Below, piece by piece: positions 1 through 11,971 of a DNA stretch of 64,000 bases; the stretch's first letter is position 1; every line of letters begins with the position of its first letter. The stretch comes from Rhynchospora pubera (lineage: Eukaryota; Streptophyta; Magnoliopsida; Poales; Cyperaceae). The notes beneath the pieces were generated by a model. The model did not search any database. It saw only the letters and a list, made by a program, of their open reading frames with translations, and was not told the origin of the DNA. The position numbers and the translations under genes were made by a program. Where the stretch lies: positions 172,245,955 through 172,309,954 of the forward strand of contig CM051462.1 in NCBI GenBank assembly GCA_028095005.1. The letters are read 5' to 3'.

Positions 1-746
1 ACACTTTCAAATAAGTTTGTTTCATTGGCAAATGCAATTCCTATGGTGAGGCAACTGCTGCCTGGCCCTTTAAACCTTGGACAAGAAGAACTTGTCAGGC
101 AAGCCATTCAATTACAACCATCTACACAGCCTGATCAATTAATTTGGAAGTGGAATTCAAATGGCCAGTACACCGCATCATCCTTCTATAGAGCATTCAT
201 TACAGCTGGCATGCAAGTTTTTCCACTTCTCTCTCTGTGAAAATTGAAGATCCCTCCTACTGTTAAATGCTTCTTGCTATTGCTGGCCCACAACAGGATC
301 CTCACACAAGAACAATTGTAGAAAAGAAATATTCCTTTTCAGATGGGATGTGCTATGTGCAATCAGCCAATCTGTGAAACATTTTCACATTTCTTCCTCT
401 CATGCCCAGTTGCAGCAGAGCTTTGGAGATCCTTAGAGAATAGCACAGCAATACCCCACCTGCCAGCTCAATCCTCCTGCTTGCAGGCACTTCAACAATG
501 TTTACCGACACCAACAGTTACACCCTTTAAAAAAACTGTTATAGCAAGTGCCTTTTGGGGAATTTGGTTAGAGAGGAATAGCAGAATCTTCAGGGGAGAG
601 GAAAGATCATTAGGAGCAATTCATTATTGGATTGTTGAGGAAGCAACTTTGTTTTTGAAGTTTTGTTAGACTGCTGCTTTTTTTTTTTTTTCTCTTTCTC
701 TTTTTGTTTCCTAGGTAGTCTCTACCTAGTCTCTCCAAAAAAAAAA
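1..746 (+). mobile_element. LINE 3' end (zf-RVT region), truncated by the window edge
   Basis: This is the tail of a non-LTR retrotransposon of the plant L1/LINE type. Readings at 25-240 and 343-669 lie in different frames and give the region after the reverse transcriptase: a segment resembling the stretch before zf-RVT (WKWNSNGQYTASSFY), the zinc-finger-like CAMCNQPICETFSHFFLSCP with Cys/His spacing typical of zf-RVT, and a tail ending WGIWLERNSRIFRG. A stop at 238-240 and the frame change show the copy is dead. The coding tail is followed by a pyrimidine-rich stretch (about 678-708) and an A-run at about 737-746, taken as the 3' end. No 5' end or target duplication can be judged because the element enters from outside the window. 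No RNase H domain is seen in this copy, unlike the next LINE. Confidence 0.75.
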
Positions 747-1169
747 GTATTAAGACTACCACAAAAACGGAGCTAGAGATTTGATGCCAATCATCGCCTC
801 ACGTGAACCCAAAATTTTAACATCTGTGCCGAACTTATGTCCAAAACCAAAATTATAACAGACGGACCATTAATGGCACTGTATTATGTATAGCACTCCA
901 CCTCTGTTTAAAGAACCAGTAATGTAGTAAGATTATGTTTATATTAACCATTTATCCGAAACTCTTTCTCTGTGTTCTTTTTTATTATTTTTATTATTTG
1001 GTTCCTTTTTGCCTTTTATGCTGTATTCAGGAAGCAAGTGCAAGTGTGTATGCATTTCAAAAAAATACAATAAATAAAAAGTGCATGTATTTATCACATG
1101 CCCATTAGCAGGATCTGACAAAAACCAACTACTATTCCAGATAATTATTTGACACAACAAATTATTGAA

Positions 1170-1183
1170 GATGTCCAGTTGGA
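1170..1183. repeat. LINE target-site duplication, left copy
   Basis: The 14-mer gatgtccagttgga occurs here and again at 3896-3909, directly after the A-tail of the LINE. Two preceding A residues also match but are ambiguous with the poly(A) tail. The host sequence left of it continues naturally after the right copy. Confidence 0.8.
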
Positions 1184-3838
1184 AATCACCAACATTGTTT
1201 TCTCTCTAGGCCCTGATCGATCTCCAGGCCCGGATGGCATCAATGCTAGGTTCATCCAAGCAAATTGGGGGTACCTGAGTGGAATGGTGTTGCAGCAGCT
1301 CTTTTGGTTCTTTCAGACAACTTACATGCCTAGAGAGATTGCAAGATCAAACATTGTTCTTATTCCTGCTATGATGGTGACTGATTTTAGATCTATTAGT
1401 GTGTGCAATGTGATGTACAAGATAACCTCTAAGCTACTGTCCAAAAGGCTTCAACCTTTCATCTCCTCCTTGATCTCCCTAACCCAATCTGCTTTCACTC
1501 CAGGTCGACAGATCGGCGATAACATAATCATTTTCAGGGAGGTTATCCACACATTCTCCCTCAATTCATACAAAAAGCACTCTTTTTGTTTAAAGGTCGA
1601 TCTCTCAAAGGCCTTTGACAGAATTTGCTGGGACTACTTGCTGGAGGTCATGACAGTGTATGGCTTCCCTGCCTCCTATATCTCATGGGTCAAAGCTTGT
1701 ATCACTTCTGCTATGTGCAGCATCCTCATTAATGGGGAAGCTGATGGTTTCATAAAGCCTACTAATGGTTTGAGGCAGGGATATGCTCTCTCCCCCTATC
1801 TCTTTATCCTGGCTTTAGATATTCTTTCTAGGCTGCTGCAGTTTAAGGTGACAAAGGGACAATTGGAGGGTGTCATGATATCACGGAGTGGTCCCACCTT
1901 AACTAGCTTGGTTTATGCGGATGACATGTTAATCTTTGGTGAGGCCAACCAGCAGGAGATTACTGTCACCAGACCATGAAGACCCTGGCGACTTCTCTTT
2001 TCATGGCTCAGCCTGCGAGTAGGTCAGAAGTTTATCTTGGTTCCCCTATCTCTACTGGTAGGACCTCAGATTTCTCTCCTCTGATCAACAAAATAGAGGG
2101 TAAGTTACAGAAATGGAAAAGCTCCTTGCTTTCCCAAGCAGGGAAACTCACACTAATTAAATCTGTAATAGAGCCCACCATGCTGTATGCTATGCAGTCA
2201 GGGATGATTCCACTAAAGACTCTCAAGCTCATCCAATCTAAAGTCAGGCGTTTCTTCTGGTGTAATGGAACAAACAATAGAATGCCTTTGGTGTCATGGG
2301 CAAGTCTCACACTGCCTAAATGTCAAGGGGGCCTTGGGCTCAAGGAAATGATTAAGTTCCAACAGACACTTCTTATGAAGAATCTGTTGGCAATTGCAAA
2401 AGGGGATGATTCTCTTTGGGTCCAAATCTTACAAGCCAAATACCTAAACAGGGTGGACCTTTGGTCGGCCTCCAGAACAACTAGATGCACCCCCTTGTGG
2501 AGAGCCTTGATAGCTACCAAACCTCTGATCGCTCATAGCATAAGGTGGCAAATTGGTAGTGGTGATGGATGTAGGGCCATGGCCCAGCCATGGCATGAGA
2601 TGTGGATGCATTATAAGCCTCAAAATGCTGCTCAAAGGAAGATGAAAGTTGCTGACCTTGTGAATGAGAATGGTATAGGATGGGATACAAACAAGCTAAT
2701 ACAACTATTTGGATTCCATGGAGCTTTGTATATAGCCATCAAGTTTTCCCAAGGCCCAATACAGTCTCATAGGCAGGATAGATTAATCTTTACCCCACAA
2801 AAGAATGGACGGTTTACTATCAAAGGGGCTTACAAGTTGTTATTGCAAAAGGATGGTTACAGTTCTACGGCTCCTCAGCTACCTCACAATCTGTGTCACT
2901 TTATATGAAGCAGCAGCTGTGTCCTGCCAAGAGCAAGGTTATTCATTTGGAGAGCTATGAAAGAAGCCATCGCTGTGGATTCTGTCATTGCTACAAGGAT
3001 CTCAAAACCCCCTTCTGGTTGTTCTCTCTGTGGCCACTCTGATGAAAGCACTGTGCATGTTCTCTTTAAATGCCCCCATGCACAGCCGGTGTGGAGACTA
3101 TCCCAATTCAACCTCTCAACTGACAACTTGCCTGATAGGATGGTCCCTTTAATGACTTTCCTCTTGAATAATGTGGACCACTCACAATACTCCATGCTAA
3201 TTAACATCATGTGGGTGATATGGAAGGATAGATGCAAGAGGGTATTTGAAGGGAAAAGAACTAATCCCCAAGTGACTTTGGCCTCTGCTCTCAATTGGAT
3301 GATAACCATGGAGAAGGCTCAGTTTACTTTGGGTATTAGTTTTTATAAGAGGCCTAATAATAGTGATGATATGCAAGTAGCTGCTGATTATCACTGTTGG
3401 ATTGATGCCTCTTGGTCTCATGCTGACTGGCAAGGAACAGGTATGGCTTATATCCTATTTGACAGGGAGGGTATATTGGTCCAATACCAATTAACTGACG
3501 GCCAGGCTTATTCACCTTTTCATGCCGAGCTCCTCTCTCTCAAGATGGCATTGCTGAATGTTATGGATAAGGGAATTCTCAATTGTGCCTTCTATACAGA
3601 TTGCTTGGATTTGCAAAGAGTGATTGCTGGTAAAGACTCACCAGAGTCTGTCGAGTGGAGGTCTTATTATGATGTACTGGAGGTGATAGCCTTATGGAAG
3701 AAACACTTGGCCTTCATCTGTACTCATGTTAACAGAGGGAAGAATGAGCTAGCAGATTCTCTTGCAAAATATGCTAGGATTAGAGGCGTTTGTACTCTTG
3801 ATTTTACTTTCCCTCTTTTTCATTTGACTGTAATGTGA
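1184..3838 (+). pseudogene. LINE pol pseudogene (reverse transcriptase - RNase H)
   Basis: This is the coding part of the truncated LINE. Three open segments (to 1979, 1976-2908, 2957-3838) together give reverse transcriptase, zf-RVT and RNase H. The first two overlap by four bases in different frames. The third begins after a stop at 2906-2908. The RNase H segment keeps Asp (WIDAS), Glu (HAEL) and Asp (YTDC), so the last domain looks well preserved even though the whole is broken. The natural end is the TGA at 3836-3838, 47 bp before the A-tail. No endonuclease or ORF1 is present. Confidence 0.8.
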
Positions 3839-3895
3839 CTCGTTCTCTGAACTTTGTTGAATGGAAGCCTACGGGCATGTTCTCAAAAAAAAAAA
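1184..3895 (+). mobile_element. 5'-truncated LINE insertion (RT, zf-RVT, RNase H)
   Basis: This is a 2.7 kb non-LTR retrotransposon inserted between 14-bp target duplications. It starts inside the reverse transcriptase, just before the PDxxPGPDG motif, so it is a typical 5'-truncated target-primed insertion. Order of domains: RT fingers and palm (GPDRSPGPDG, KVDLSKAFD, LRQGYALSPYLF, catalytic YADD near 1915-1926), the RT C-terminal region in another frame (1976-2908, VYLGSPISTGR, KWKSSLLSQAGKLTLIKS), zf-RVT (about 3013-3090) and an RNase H-like domain (about 3390-3800: WIDASW, AELLSLKMAL, FYTDCLDLQ, NELADSLAK). The tail is a short A-run at 3885-3895. Stops or frame changes at about 1977 and 2906, and probable loss of some RT sequence after the YADD block, make it non-functional. 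Confidence 0.88.
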
Positions 3896-3909
3896 GATGT
3901 CCAGTTGGA
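3896..3909. repeat. LINE target-site duplication, right copy
   Basis: This is the exact match of 1170-1183 immediately after the poly(A) tail. With it, the LINE boundaries are fixed at 1184 and 3895. Confidence 0.8.
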
Positions 3910-6535
3910 TTCATTCTGGACCAGCTATTGCATGACTAGCGACCATTTGGGATGCTATTTGTCACCATATTAATCGAACACGATTTATTCAGGTCGTTGT
4001 TGATATCATAGCCAACTGAAACCCTGAACATTTAGGATCAGATAAATTCGTATTGTCACCGCCAAGAAGACAACCTCTGACATTGTGGGCCGATCTGCGG
4101 CATTCTCTTGGACGCACATTAGTGCCACGTGGATGCATCTTCGCACTTCTTTCATCGGGCTATTGTTAACGAAAGATTGATCCACCAGCTGAAACCATCT
4201 TTTAGGTTGAGATTATATTTTTGTGATTTTACTTTTATCTTCACAGAATATATACCAGTTCATATATTGGTGGTTTTCCCTTTTTGATTCCTTTAATTGC
4301 CCTTAGAATGGGTATATTTGTAATGTTGACTCTGCAGTTTACAATTACATCCACCGTTATCATTAAGTACGGCACTGTTGGACATTATTGTACCCGCAGC
4401 TGTTAAATACCTGTCAATTAAGATTTCACAAATCTTTACTACTTATAAAAGCACTAGTCCAAAGGTCTATCCAAGATTTGAACCGAAAGGAGAAAACAAT
4501 TGTTTACCCAATGCAATATGGACCGTTCATTTTTTCGATTTGATCATATCAGTAGTGTAGATTTATCTATGAGATAAAATGTTTAAATCTTTCGTATATA
4601 GTTGTTAACTTTGTTAAAGAAAGGCGCTGGTCGGAATTAAATTGTGCTTCTTCCCAGTGCATCGCCTGTTCGAGCCCAGCTGACGCGTTCTATTTTTAGC
4701 GCTTTTTTGTTTTCTACTGATATCTTCATATCTTTCCATTTATCCTCTTTCCCTACATATATTGAGCTGCCTAATATCTAATCATGGCCTAATTAAAATG
4801 GGAAACAAATCTGAAATAGACTAATAGAATAGTTGGGGCTGAAAATATATGGGCTTATATCATATCGGATTTTTGGATTTTATTATTTCTAAATATGATA
4901 GTTACTTAATTTACTTTGCAACAACTATATATAAAAAGAGATTTACACAACTATATATATATATAAGAAGCAATTATCAAATCAAATTGACAACATCCAT
5001 TACTTTTCTTTTCTATTTCTATATATATTTTACAATTTTCTATTTCTATTCTATTTCTCAATTTTCAATTTCAATTTCTTTTCATGTTTCATTAGTTTTT
5101 GTTATTTTGTTATTGTTATTATTTGCTTCAATTTATTTATATTTTCTTTGGTAATGATTATTTGTTACAGCTGTAAATGCAGTAGACTCGCACCGGCATA
5201 TATGAATAGCTAAATTCAATGCTTTTTTCACATCAGGAGTTGGAAGCTGTTGAGTGACAGGTACCATCCATAGCCACTTGATTGAATGTATCCAGCAGAA
5301 GAAAGCAGCAAATCCCATCCCTGTCTAATTTCAGAGATGAGAATGAAAGCCGCTTTCTTTGCTCGCCTTTCCCGAACACCAAACCCACTCTACGAGTTTT
5401 TCTTAGCCAAGTTCCGACCTTGCCCTAGTCAACATTCTAGTAGTAGCCCTGGGATACCCGAGATATAAAAAAGTCGGTGTTGATAGCGAAGAATATAATA
5501 TGTATTATTAAATCGGGAGTCGGCAACAGTTCCCTTACACATATTAACTAGAGAATGACTGCGCTTTGAAGATTAAAGAAGACAGACAGTAAGTTCTAGA
5601 ACACAAAAAGTGGAAAAGTTATTATCATGTTTATTTTTATTATGTTTTTAACGTACTTAGTCCTTACTTGTTGTGAGACCAAATCTTGATGCTTGATTAT
5701 TGCTGAAGAATCGAATATGACTCAAATTTTGGTACTTTTTTTGTTCGAAAAGTATAGCGATTATATAGGAAATGAAGAAAAGTATTTGCCCATTTTTGCG
5801 TGTTTTTTATTCTTATTTATTTTTTGATTATTTATATATTATATATATAATATATGATTATTTATATATTATATATAATATATATATTTATTATTATTAT
5901 TATTTATTATTATGATTATTGTTATATTGTTATTATTATAGATTTCTTTTTGTGTACTAGGGATTGAAGAATTTGAGGTCTCAATTCTACTCAGTCGCTG
6001 AGTACAGTGAGAAATCGTAGCTTCACAGTGAACATTAGCAAATGTATGCTTCTTTTTCAATTTAATTGTGATGTGATTAAATAATTCAGTTTTTCCCTAG
6101 ATTGAAAATGTTCTCCTCAAATTCAAAGAAATTCGGTTGTTGCTTATTTATTATTCATATGTTCATTGAATTTCTTAAATTTAGATGAACAAAAGCATTA
6201 TTTTTTTAATTTCCTTTTATATCTATTGTCCTTTTATCTCTTTATTCAATCAATCGTTTAACCTAATTTAATTTAATTTGTTTCTAATAATTTTTTTTGT
6301 TCCAACAAATTTTCGAGGTGTAAGGGGAAAAACTACAAAAGGTCTCGATTTACCTTTTGTCAATACAGAAGGTACAGAATTGTTGGTACATTTTATCAAA
6401 CTTTCTTTCTTTTTTCCCCCTTTGTTTCAATTGTGCTTGCACCTTTTGATACACGGAGGTGAATTTATTTCAATATTGTTATGTTTTTTTTTCTGGATTC
6501 TTCTTCCATTAAAACATTTGGATTTTTCCTTCTAT
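3910..6535. other. intergenic, no supported gene
   Basis: AT-rich sequence with poly(A/T) and AT-repeat tracts (for example 5820-5940). Short readings such as 4378-4560 and 5286-5468 have no recognisable motif. I see no structural RNA or transposon boundary here. Confidence 0.5.
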
Positions 6536-6686
6536 GGCTCCGTTTGGATAGGTGTGGGAAGAAGAGAAGAAGGGAAGAAATGGGAAAAAGTATTGGGAAA
6601 TGTGTAATTTTGTGAAGAGTTTGGATTGTTTATAATTTATTTCTTCCCTTCTTCCTACCTTTTTCTCAACGCATCCAAACGGTGCC
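6536..6686. mobile_element. MITE, ggctccgtttggat family, copy 1
   Basis: A 151-bp element with terminal inverted repeats ggctccgtttggat / atccaaacggtgcc. It is flanked by the 3-bp duplication TAT (6533-6535, 6687-6689). The interior is rich in GGGAAGAAG runs and their complement. The reverse complement of 16699-16855 is closely similar along its whole length. The 3-bp duplication and terminus resemble Tourist/PIF-Harbinger MITEs, although TAT is not the canonical TWA. Confidence 0.8.
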
Positions 6687-7017
6687 TATGTGCTTTACCC
6701 AGGTGATCGATGATGTTTGCCCAGCTTTAATTTATTTTTTCAATAAGGATTCAAATTTTCAGGATCTTGAATTAATCGTCTTTTTCTCATAAGAAACAAA
6801 AATGAAAATTGACAATGCTGCGTAAAATTTGTTTTATTATGTAATTTTATGTACAAAGATATAGGTCAAGGCACCTAATTTTCTTTCAAAAAAAATTTAT
6901 GTTTATTTGCTTTAGTTTTTAGTATGAAAACATCATTTCCCTTTAAAATTAATTGTAGAATTGTAGACAGATAAAAATCTCATGTTTCTTTGTTTGCATT
7001 TTTATCACTAATCTATA

Positions 7018-7018
<1 letters not shown>

Positions 7019-7084
<66 letters not shown>
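7019..7084. repeat. (TA)n microsatellite, left flank of inverted-repeat element
   Basis: About 33 uninterrupted TA units ending where the inverted-repeat element begins. A matching TA tract lies at its other end. Confidence 0.95.
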
Positions 7085-7088
<4 letters not shown>

Positions 7089-8565
7089 TGGGCTATTGTC
7101 CTTTGGATAGGATAGAAGAGTTTTCCTATTCACTTTTAAACTGTTCGATTACGTTCAGATCCGCGCTGAGATGAAATCTAACGGATGAAGTTGATGTCGC
7201 TGAGGGTCTAATATATGTCTGTTTCTTCGTTAATTTTTATATTTCTTCCGTTAGTTCAATCTTTCTAACTTCGTTCTTTCCTATCCGATCTGAGTCCTTC
7301 CAACTTCGCTCTCTATAAAAAAATAAAAAAAAAATGCTAGGTGAAGCTCTCTCTGTGCCGCTCCTCTAGGAGATGATCTCTTGGTCTCCGCTTCTTCCAA
7401 CTCTCTCCTCTGGTCGATAACCTTTTCAGTTCTATACATGCATCTCTATCTAGCGAAAGAAAGTAATTACGATAGCTGCATCTCTTCTCCCAAATTAGAT
7501 TTCGTGGGCAACAAAATGGGAAATCAAGGGTCTTTTGTATCTTTATTTGCTTTTGTAAATAGCAAATACCCATTTTGAAAAGTTGAAATCAAGGGCCGTT
7601 ATATATTTTTCTTAAAAGTAGACTATACAAGTCAATTTCTTTGAAATAGAGTTGTACTGCGGACCATTTAATCAAATTAAAATGGCCAACTAGAACTAAT
7701 AAACCAGCATCCAAGTTAAGTGCTTTTGTGAAGGGCATCCAAGGCATCCCATTTGATCAATTTAGTGGTTACCTCATAATAATTTCAGAAATCCCAAGAA
7801 ACTCGTACCAGTACATGAGTATAGGGAAGAACAATATACTAACTAACAAATTAAATGAATCACACAAGACACAAATTAATCAGATCACAAAAAATTAAAT
7901 ACTGACTAGCAATTGACATGTAGCAATATCAAAACCAGCTAATTAGAGCCTCAAAATCAAAGTTATACTCTACCCAATCGCTACCATGCTCTACTGGTAC
8001 CAATTTCGCACACCCAAACGTATCAGTCACTTGGTGGTCCCACCAAAGCAGATAGCCTCATGACAAATTGACTTCAGGAATATCCTCTCCTCACCACCCT
8101 AATGCTAATGAATTTGTTTGTATGTCAATTCACCTCTTGAATCTCTCTCAGAAACTGCTTGGATAGAGCTTTTAGGGTTGAGGAGCTGAGGAGAAGACGT
8201 CGTGAGCAACCACTGAGGGTTACAAAAGAGTGGGAGAGCACGATTCGTGGAGAGAATGCGGAGAGGAGAGCAACAAAACGGTGATTTGAGGAGAGGAGTT
8301 GGATCTACGATTTTCTATGGTTTCGTAGGAGACGACAAACGAGAGAGAGAGCACGTGAAAAGAGATTGAATTTCTTTTAAGCATTAAAGGGGACGGAGGC
8401 GTTAACAGAAACTAAAGAGAGGAACGGAAAATCTTAACTCAGCGCCTCACCATAGCGCATCCATCTCAGCCACAGATCTAACTCTGTACACGAATTTTAA
8501 AGCCATCCAATGGTCCAAAACTGGATAGGAAAACTCCTCAGTCCTATCCAAAGGACAATAGCCAA

Positions 8566-8569
<4 letters not shown>
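7085..8569. mobile_element. 1.5 kb inverted-repeat element inside a (TA)n tract
   Basis: The first and last roughly 50 bp are inverted repeats: gagatgggctattgtccttt at the left, and gagattggctattgtccttt when the right end is read in reverse complement. Similarity continues as TGGATAGGA and GAGTTTTCCTAT. Both ends abut long TA repeats, so any target duplication is hidden. The interior (about 7190-8450) contains no credible ORF. It has CT-rich, 5'UTR-like stretches and GAGAG runs. The length, TIRs and lack of coding suggest a non-autonomous DNA transposon. The (TA)n setting recalls the rice Micron type. A MULE that has captured sequence is an alternative. Confidence 0.75.

Positions 8570-8627
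<58 letters not shown>
8570..8627. repeat. (TA)n microsatellite, right flank of inverted-repeat element
   Basis: About 28 TA units directly following the right terminus of the element at 7085-8569. Confidence 0.95.
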
Positions 8628-8630
<3 letters not shown>

Positions 8631-10443
8631 TAAAACCTGTGGGTGTCGGATGACCGTTTTTTTTGCTGGATGCGCGACACGCCATCACAACCGTCCGCAT
8701 CGTTTTCGCGATCAGATCTGATTTTTCTCCTCTTTCTTTCCGACCTCACGCCACCTCCCTTTTGCTTTTGACCTGGTGTGAATTCGTGCCTCTACCTCCT
8801 CAACCTCTCAATTCCCCCTCCATTTGTTTGTGCCCAAGCTCCTACCCTCCTCTGATCGACACCGCCTCCCTCCGTTACCTTGCGTGGTTGCAAACGGCAG
8901 AGATGGTACATAAGAAAAAGGGGCCCGACTCACCATTAACGAATCTCAATTTGATGTAATTGTAAGCTGCGACTGCCGACGAAGCCACACGCCGGTCTGT
9001 TCGGTGGCGCTTCCTGAGGGGAATTCAGAGGATGAGGAGCTGATCGATAGCCGCTGCCGCCTCGATGGCACTCAAACAAGCAAGGGTTTCTTAACCTAAT
9101 CTCCTTCCTTGACCTCTTTCCAACCCCGTTAATCTCCCCATGGTTTCCATATGAAAAATGAATACGAGGAGCACTCCTTCAAGCGATCGATGATCCATTG
9201 CCTCTCTCGATCTCCGTCGCTTATCCCCATCACCTTATAGGTTTCTGTCCATCATCTCCAAATGGAAAATGAAGGCGAGGTTGATTACTTCTCGCAATCA
9301 ATTGTGAGGTACACTACATTCACTTTCATCAAGTCTATTTGTTACAGCTATGATAAAAGTATGTTTATCAAATAGATATTGCTATCAGCTCTAGCCTAAA
9401 TAAGAATAGATGAAAAATAGAGGGAAAAAATTTTTTTTTACTAATACCAGTATTAGTTCAGCAGCAACTTCTTTTACTGGTACATGATCTGTCTGCACCT
9501 GACCTTCAAATCAAACTGGTGTTCATAGTAATGTTTGCATGAAGTGGTTCATACAGGAACTTAATGTAAACTTTTTTGCTTGAAATTATTTGCAAAATGA
9601 ACAAATGAAAATATATTCAAATGGTGTCTAGCCGATATAATGCCACTCTGTACCCCATGCTGTGATCTTTATATGTAGTTAACCGGTTTATATTTACTCT
9701 AGGATAAGAGGAGAAGATAAATATACCCCATTGTTGAGATCTTATTGTTATTTATTGGTTATATTTACACAGTAATTTTGACACACTGGATTATGTATCT
9801 TCATAGTACTGTTTGTTTATCTTCCACACAACAAAAGTATGCTACTAAAGGACCAAAGTGACAAAGTACGTTTGGTATTTGTTAACTGAAAATTGCAAAA
9901 TAGTTATGATAAAATTATTATTCATCATATGCTTCAACTATCGTATGTTTCAGTGAGATCTGGAATCTATTGTTTACATCATATTCTTTATTTACATTTT
10001 ATTGGTATCTCTCTAAAAGTTTATTTTGTACCCTTTATTGGTGAGCCTAAATAGACCTTAGATCTTATCAATCTCTATAATTAATTATTTAAAAGTTTTA
10101 CTATAATTTCATATTTTTTATATGTTGGTTTGATTTAATTATTTATTATATTTATTAGATTTATTATTAATCTGAGAAAGTCAATATATATATATTCTTA
10201 TTATTCCAGAGGCATTCAATTTTGCGTCTTCAGTCTAAAATAAGAATTAAATACTTATAGGAACCAAGAAGTCAGGACAGTTAATGTTTTTAAAATTTAA
10301 TAAAATTTATTATTTTAGAAGTCCAGTAGTCATTCCCGTTTCTTTTTATATGTGAGTGTTCACTTAGTATACTGGTAAATATCATTGTAGATTAACTAAC
10401 CTTTTTTTTTGGATAATTGAACTATTGGTTTTTAATTTCATAT
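8628..10443. other. intergenic; no supported gene upstream of the ArfGAP relic
   Basis: 8640-9260 is less AT-rich and has a reading of 98 codons (8663-8959) without recognisable motifs. The rest is AT-rich. I looked for the CxxC zinc-finger exon expected upstream of the ArfGAP relic and did not find it. Confidence 0.4.
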
Positions 10444-10895
10444 AGATCCACCAATTTGGATTCATGGACTCCAGAGCAAGTAAAGACAATGAACATTTGG
10501 TGGCAACAACATGGGTAGACAGTAGAAATATAAAGGCCAATTACACCTCCTGTGTGGCAGAGCTTTACCGCCAAATCCTCTGTAAGGAGTTTGCCAAGAG
10601 TGTGTCAGAGGGCATCTCCACTGCCAATAGCAACACTGCCTCTCTGGTTACACCCACTATGGTTGCGCCATCTGAGCTAGCCAATGGCATGCTAGAGATG
10701 AAGCTGGTTGATTCGGTAGTTAAGCAAAATGCGGCTGTTAAGCCATAAGTTGTCAAGTCGCCAAAGACACCGACTTACCCCGCTGCAATTAAGAAGCCAG
10801 TTGGTGCAAAAAAAGCTGGAGGGAAGGCCAGTGGCCTTGGTGTGCACAAGTTCACTACCAACAAAAGTTTTCCGAGTTTCATTTCTTTAGATTGA
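10444..10895 (+). pseudogene. ArfGAP (AGD8/9/10-like) pseudogene fragment
   Basis: From 10447 the reading STNLDSWTPEQVKTM matches the conserved segment that follows the zinc finger of plant ADP-ribosylation factor GTPase-activating proteins of the AGD8/9/10 class. After a frame change near 10515 the sequence continues as NIKANYTSCVAELYRQILCK, the expected downstream segment. An in-frame stop follows at 10746-10748, and then the family's C-terminal basic motif (KKPVGAKKAGGKASGLGVHK, near 10790-10850) with a final TGA at 10893-10895. The catalytic zinc finger with its arginine is absent. The left edge (tttcatatag before 10446) looks like a splice acceptor, so this seems to be a decayed genomic copy rather than a retrocopy. 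ArfGAPs stimulate GTP hydrolysis by Arf in vesicle traffic; this fragment could not. Confidence 0.75.
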
Positions 10896-11971
10896 GCACA
10901 TTTTTTTAGGTATTAAATTTTATCACACTTTTCTATTTTTTCTGATTTGCTCGGTTAACCGCCTGAGGTTATTTGCTTTACTTGAAGTATTTTCGGTTTA
11001 TTACTTTACTGAGATAATTGATGCAAAATCAAAGATTGAGACCTCAATAGTAGAAATTTATTACTTTTGCCTGATTACTTGTCCGTGTTTTATTGGTAAT
11101 TGAGATTAGTTCAATCATCAATTACTCTCTCAAGTTACTGTTAGTTAGTGTTCAACCAAACTCAATTCGATGTGCAATACAATGGCTATCCCAAGCACCT
11201 GCTTCATTTCAGAATCAATTGATGATTTTATCTCATTTCTAGCATCCTCATGAAACTATGCGAGCAATCAATTTGTCGTTCATGGATTTAAGATTTTTTA
11301 GCAAATAGGACAAGGCAAGATTTTTAAATGATAATTGTTGATTCATTAATTTTTTTTCATATAAATATCATTTCATTATATTATTTGATATTAACTTTGC
11401 ATTTTATTGTTCTTTTACACATAAATGCAAAGCAAACTGGTACTCCATGGACCCAAAATCAATTGAGATGCTTATTGCAGCCAACATTAGCATTAAAATT
11501 AATCTGAATAATATTAAAATGATATTGTTGAGATGATGCATCACTGTATAATGAAATATCAATATTTTTTTATAATTCGTATGATTTTTATTTCAGTCTA
11601 AAAAAGTATAGACTTAATGACAAAGGACAAATTATGGCATTTTGCTTTTTGCACTTATATGCATGTCGCACGTAATTTAGACTTAATGACAAATTATTAG
11701 TGGTTCTTATACGGGATTTAATTAATACTATAGATATAGATTCGTTGGAAAACAAGTAAGGGCAAAGGAGATTATTGAATTTAGACAAGGGACTAGCAAG
11801 TAGGCACGTGCAGAGAGGGTCAGGGACAAATGGCAAGGGAGAGGAACAACATGTCATATATCATCAGCATGTTTGCCACGTATTTTTGTTCTGTTGCCTT
11901 CGGTTTATTCTTTTCATCAGCAATATTGACCTTCGGATGCGAGATCAATGGTGGAAATTAATCACGACTGA
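10896..11971. other. intergenic, AT-rich
   Basis: No reading frame with recognisable motifs and no repeat boundary seen. Confidence 0.4.

Noticed and set aside
4660..4680. tRNA/SINE B-box-like gttcgagcccagc
   Set aside because: No A-box at the expected distance and no cloverleaf or tail, so neither a tRNA nor a SINE can be supported.
5133..5318. Minus-strand reading with KWLWMVPVTQQLPTPDVKKA
   Set aside because: Looks protein-like over about 40 residues but has no recognisable family, splice context or neighbouring exon.
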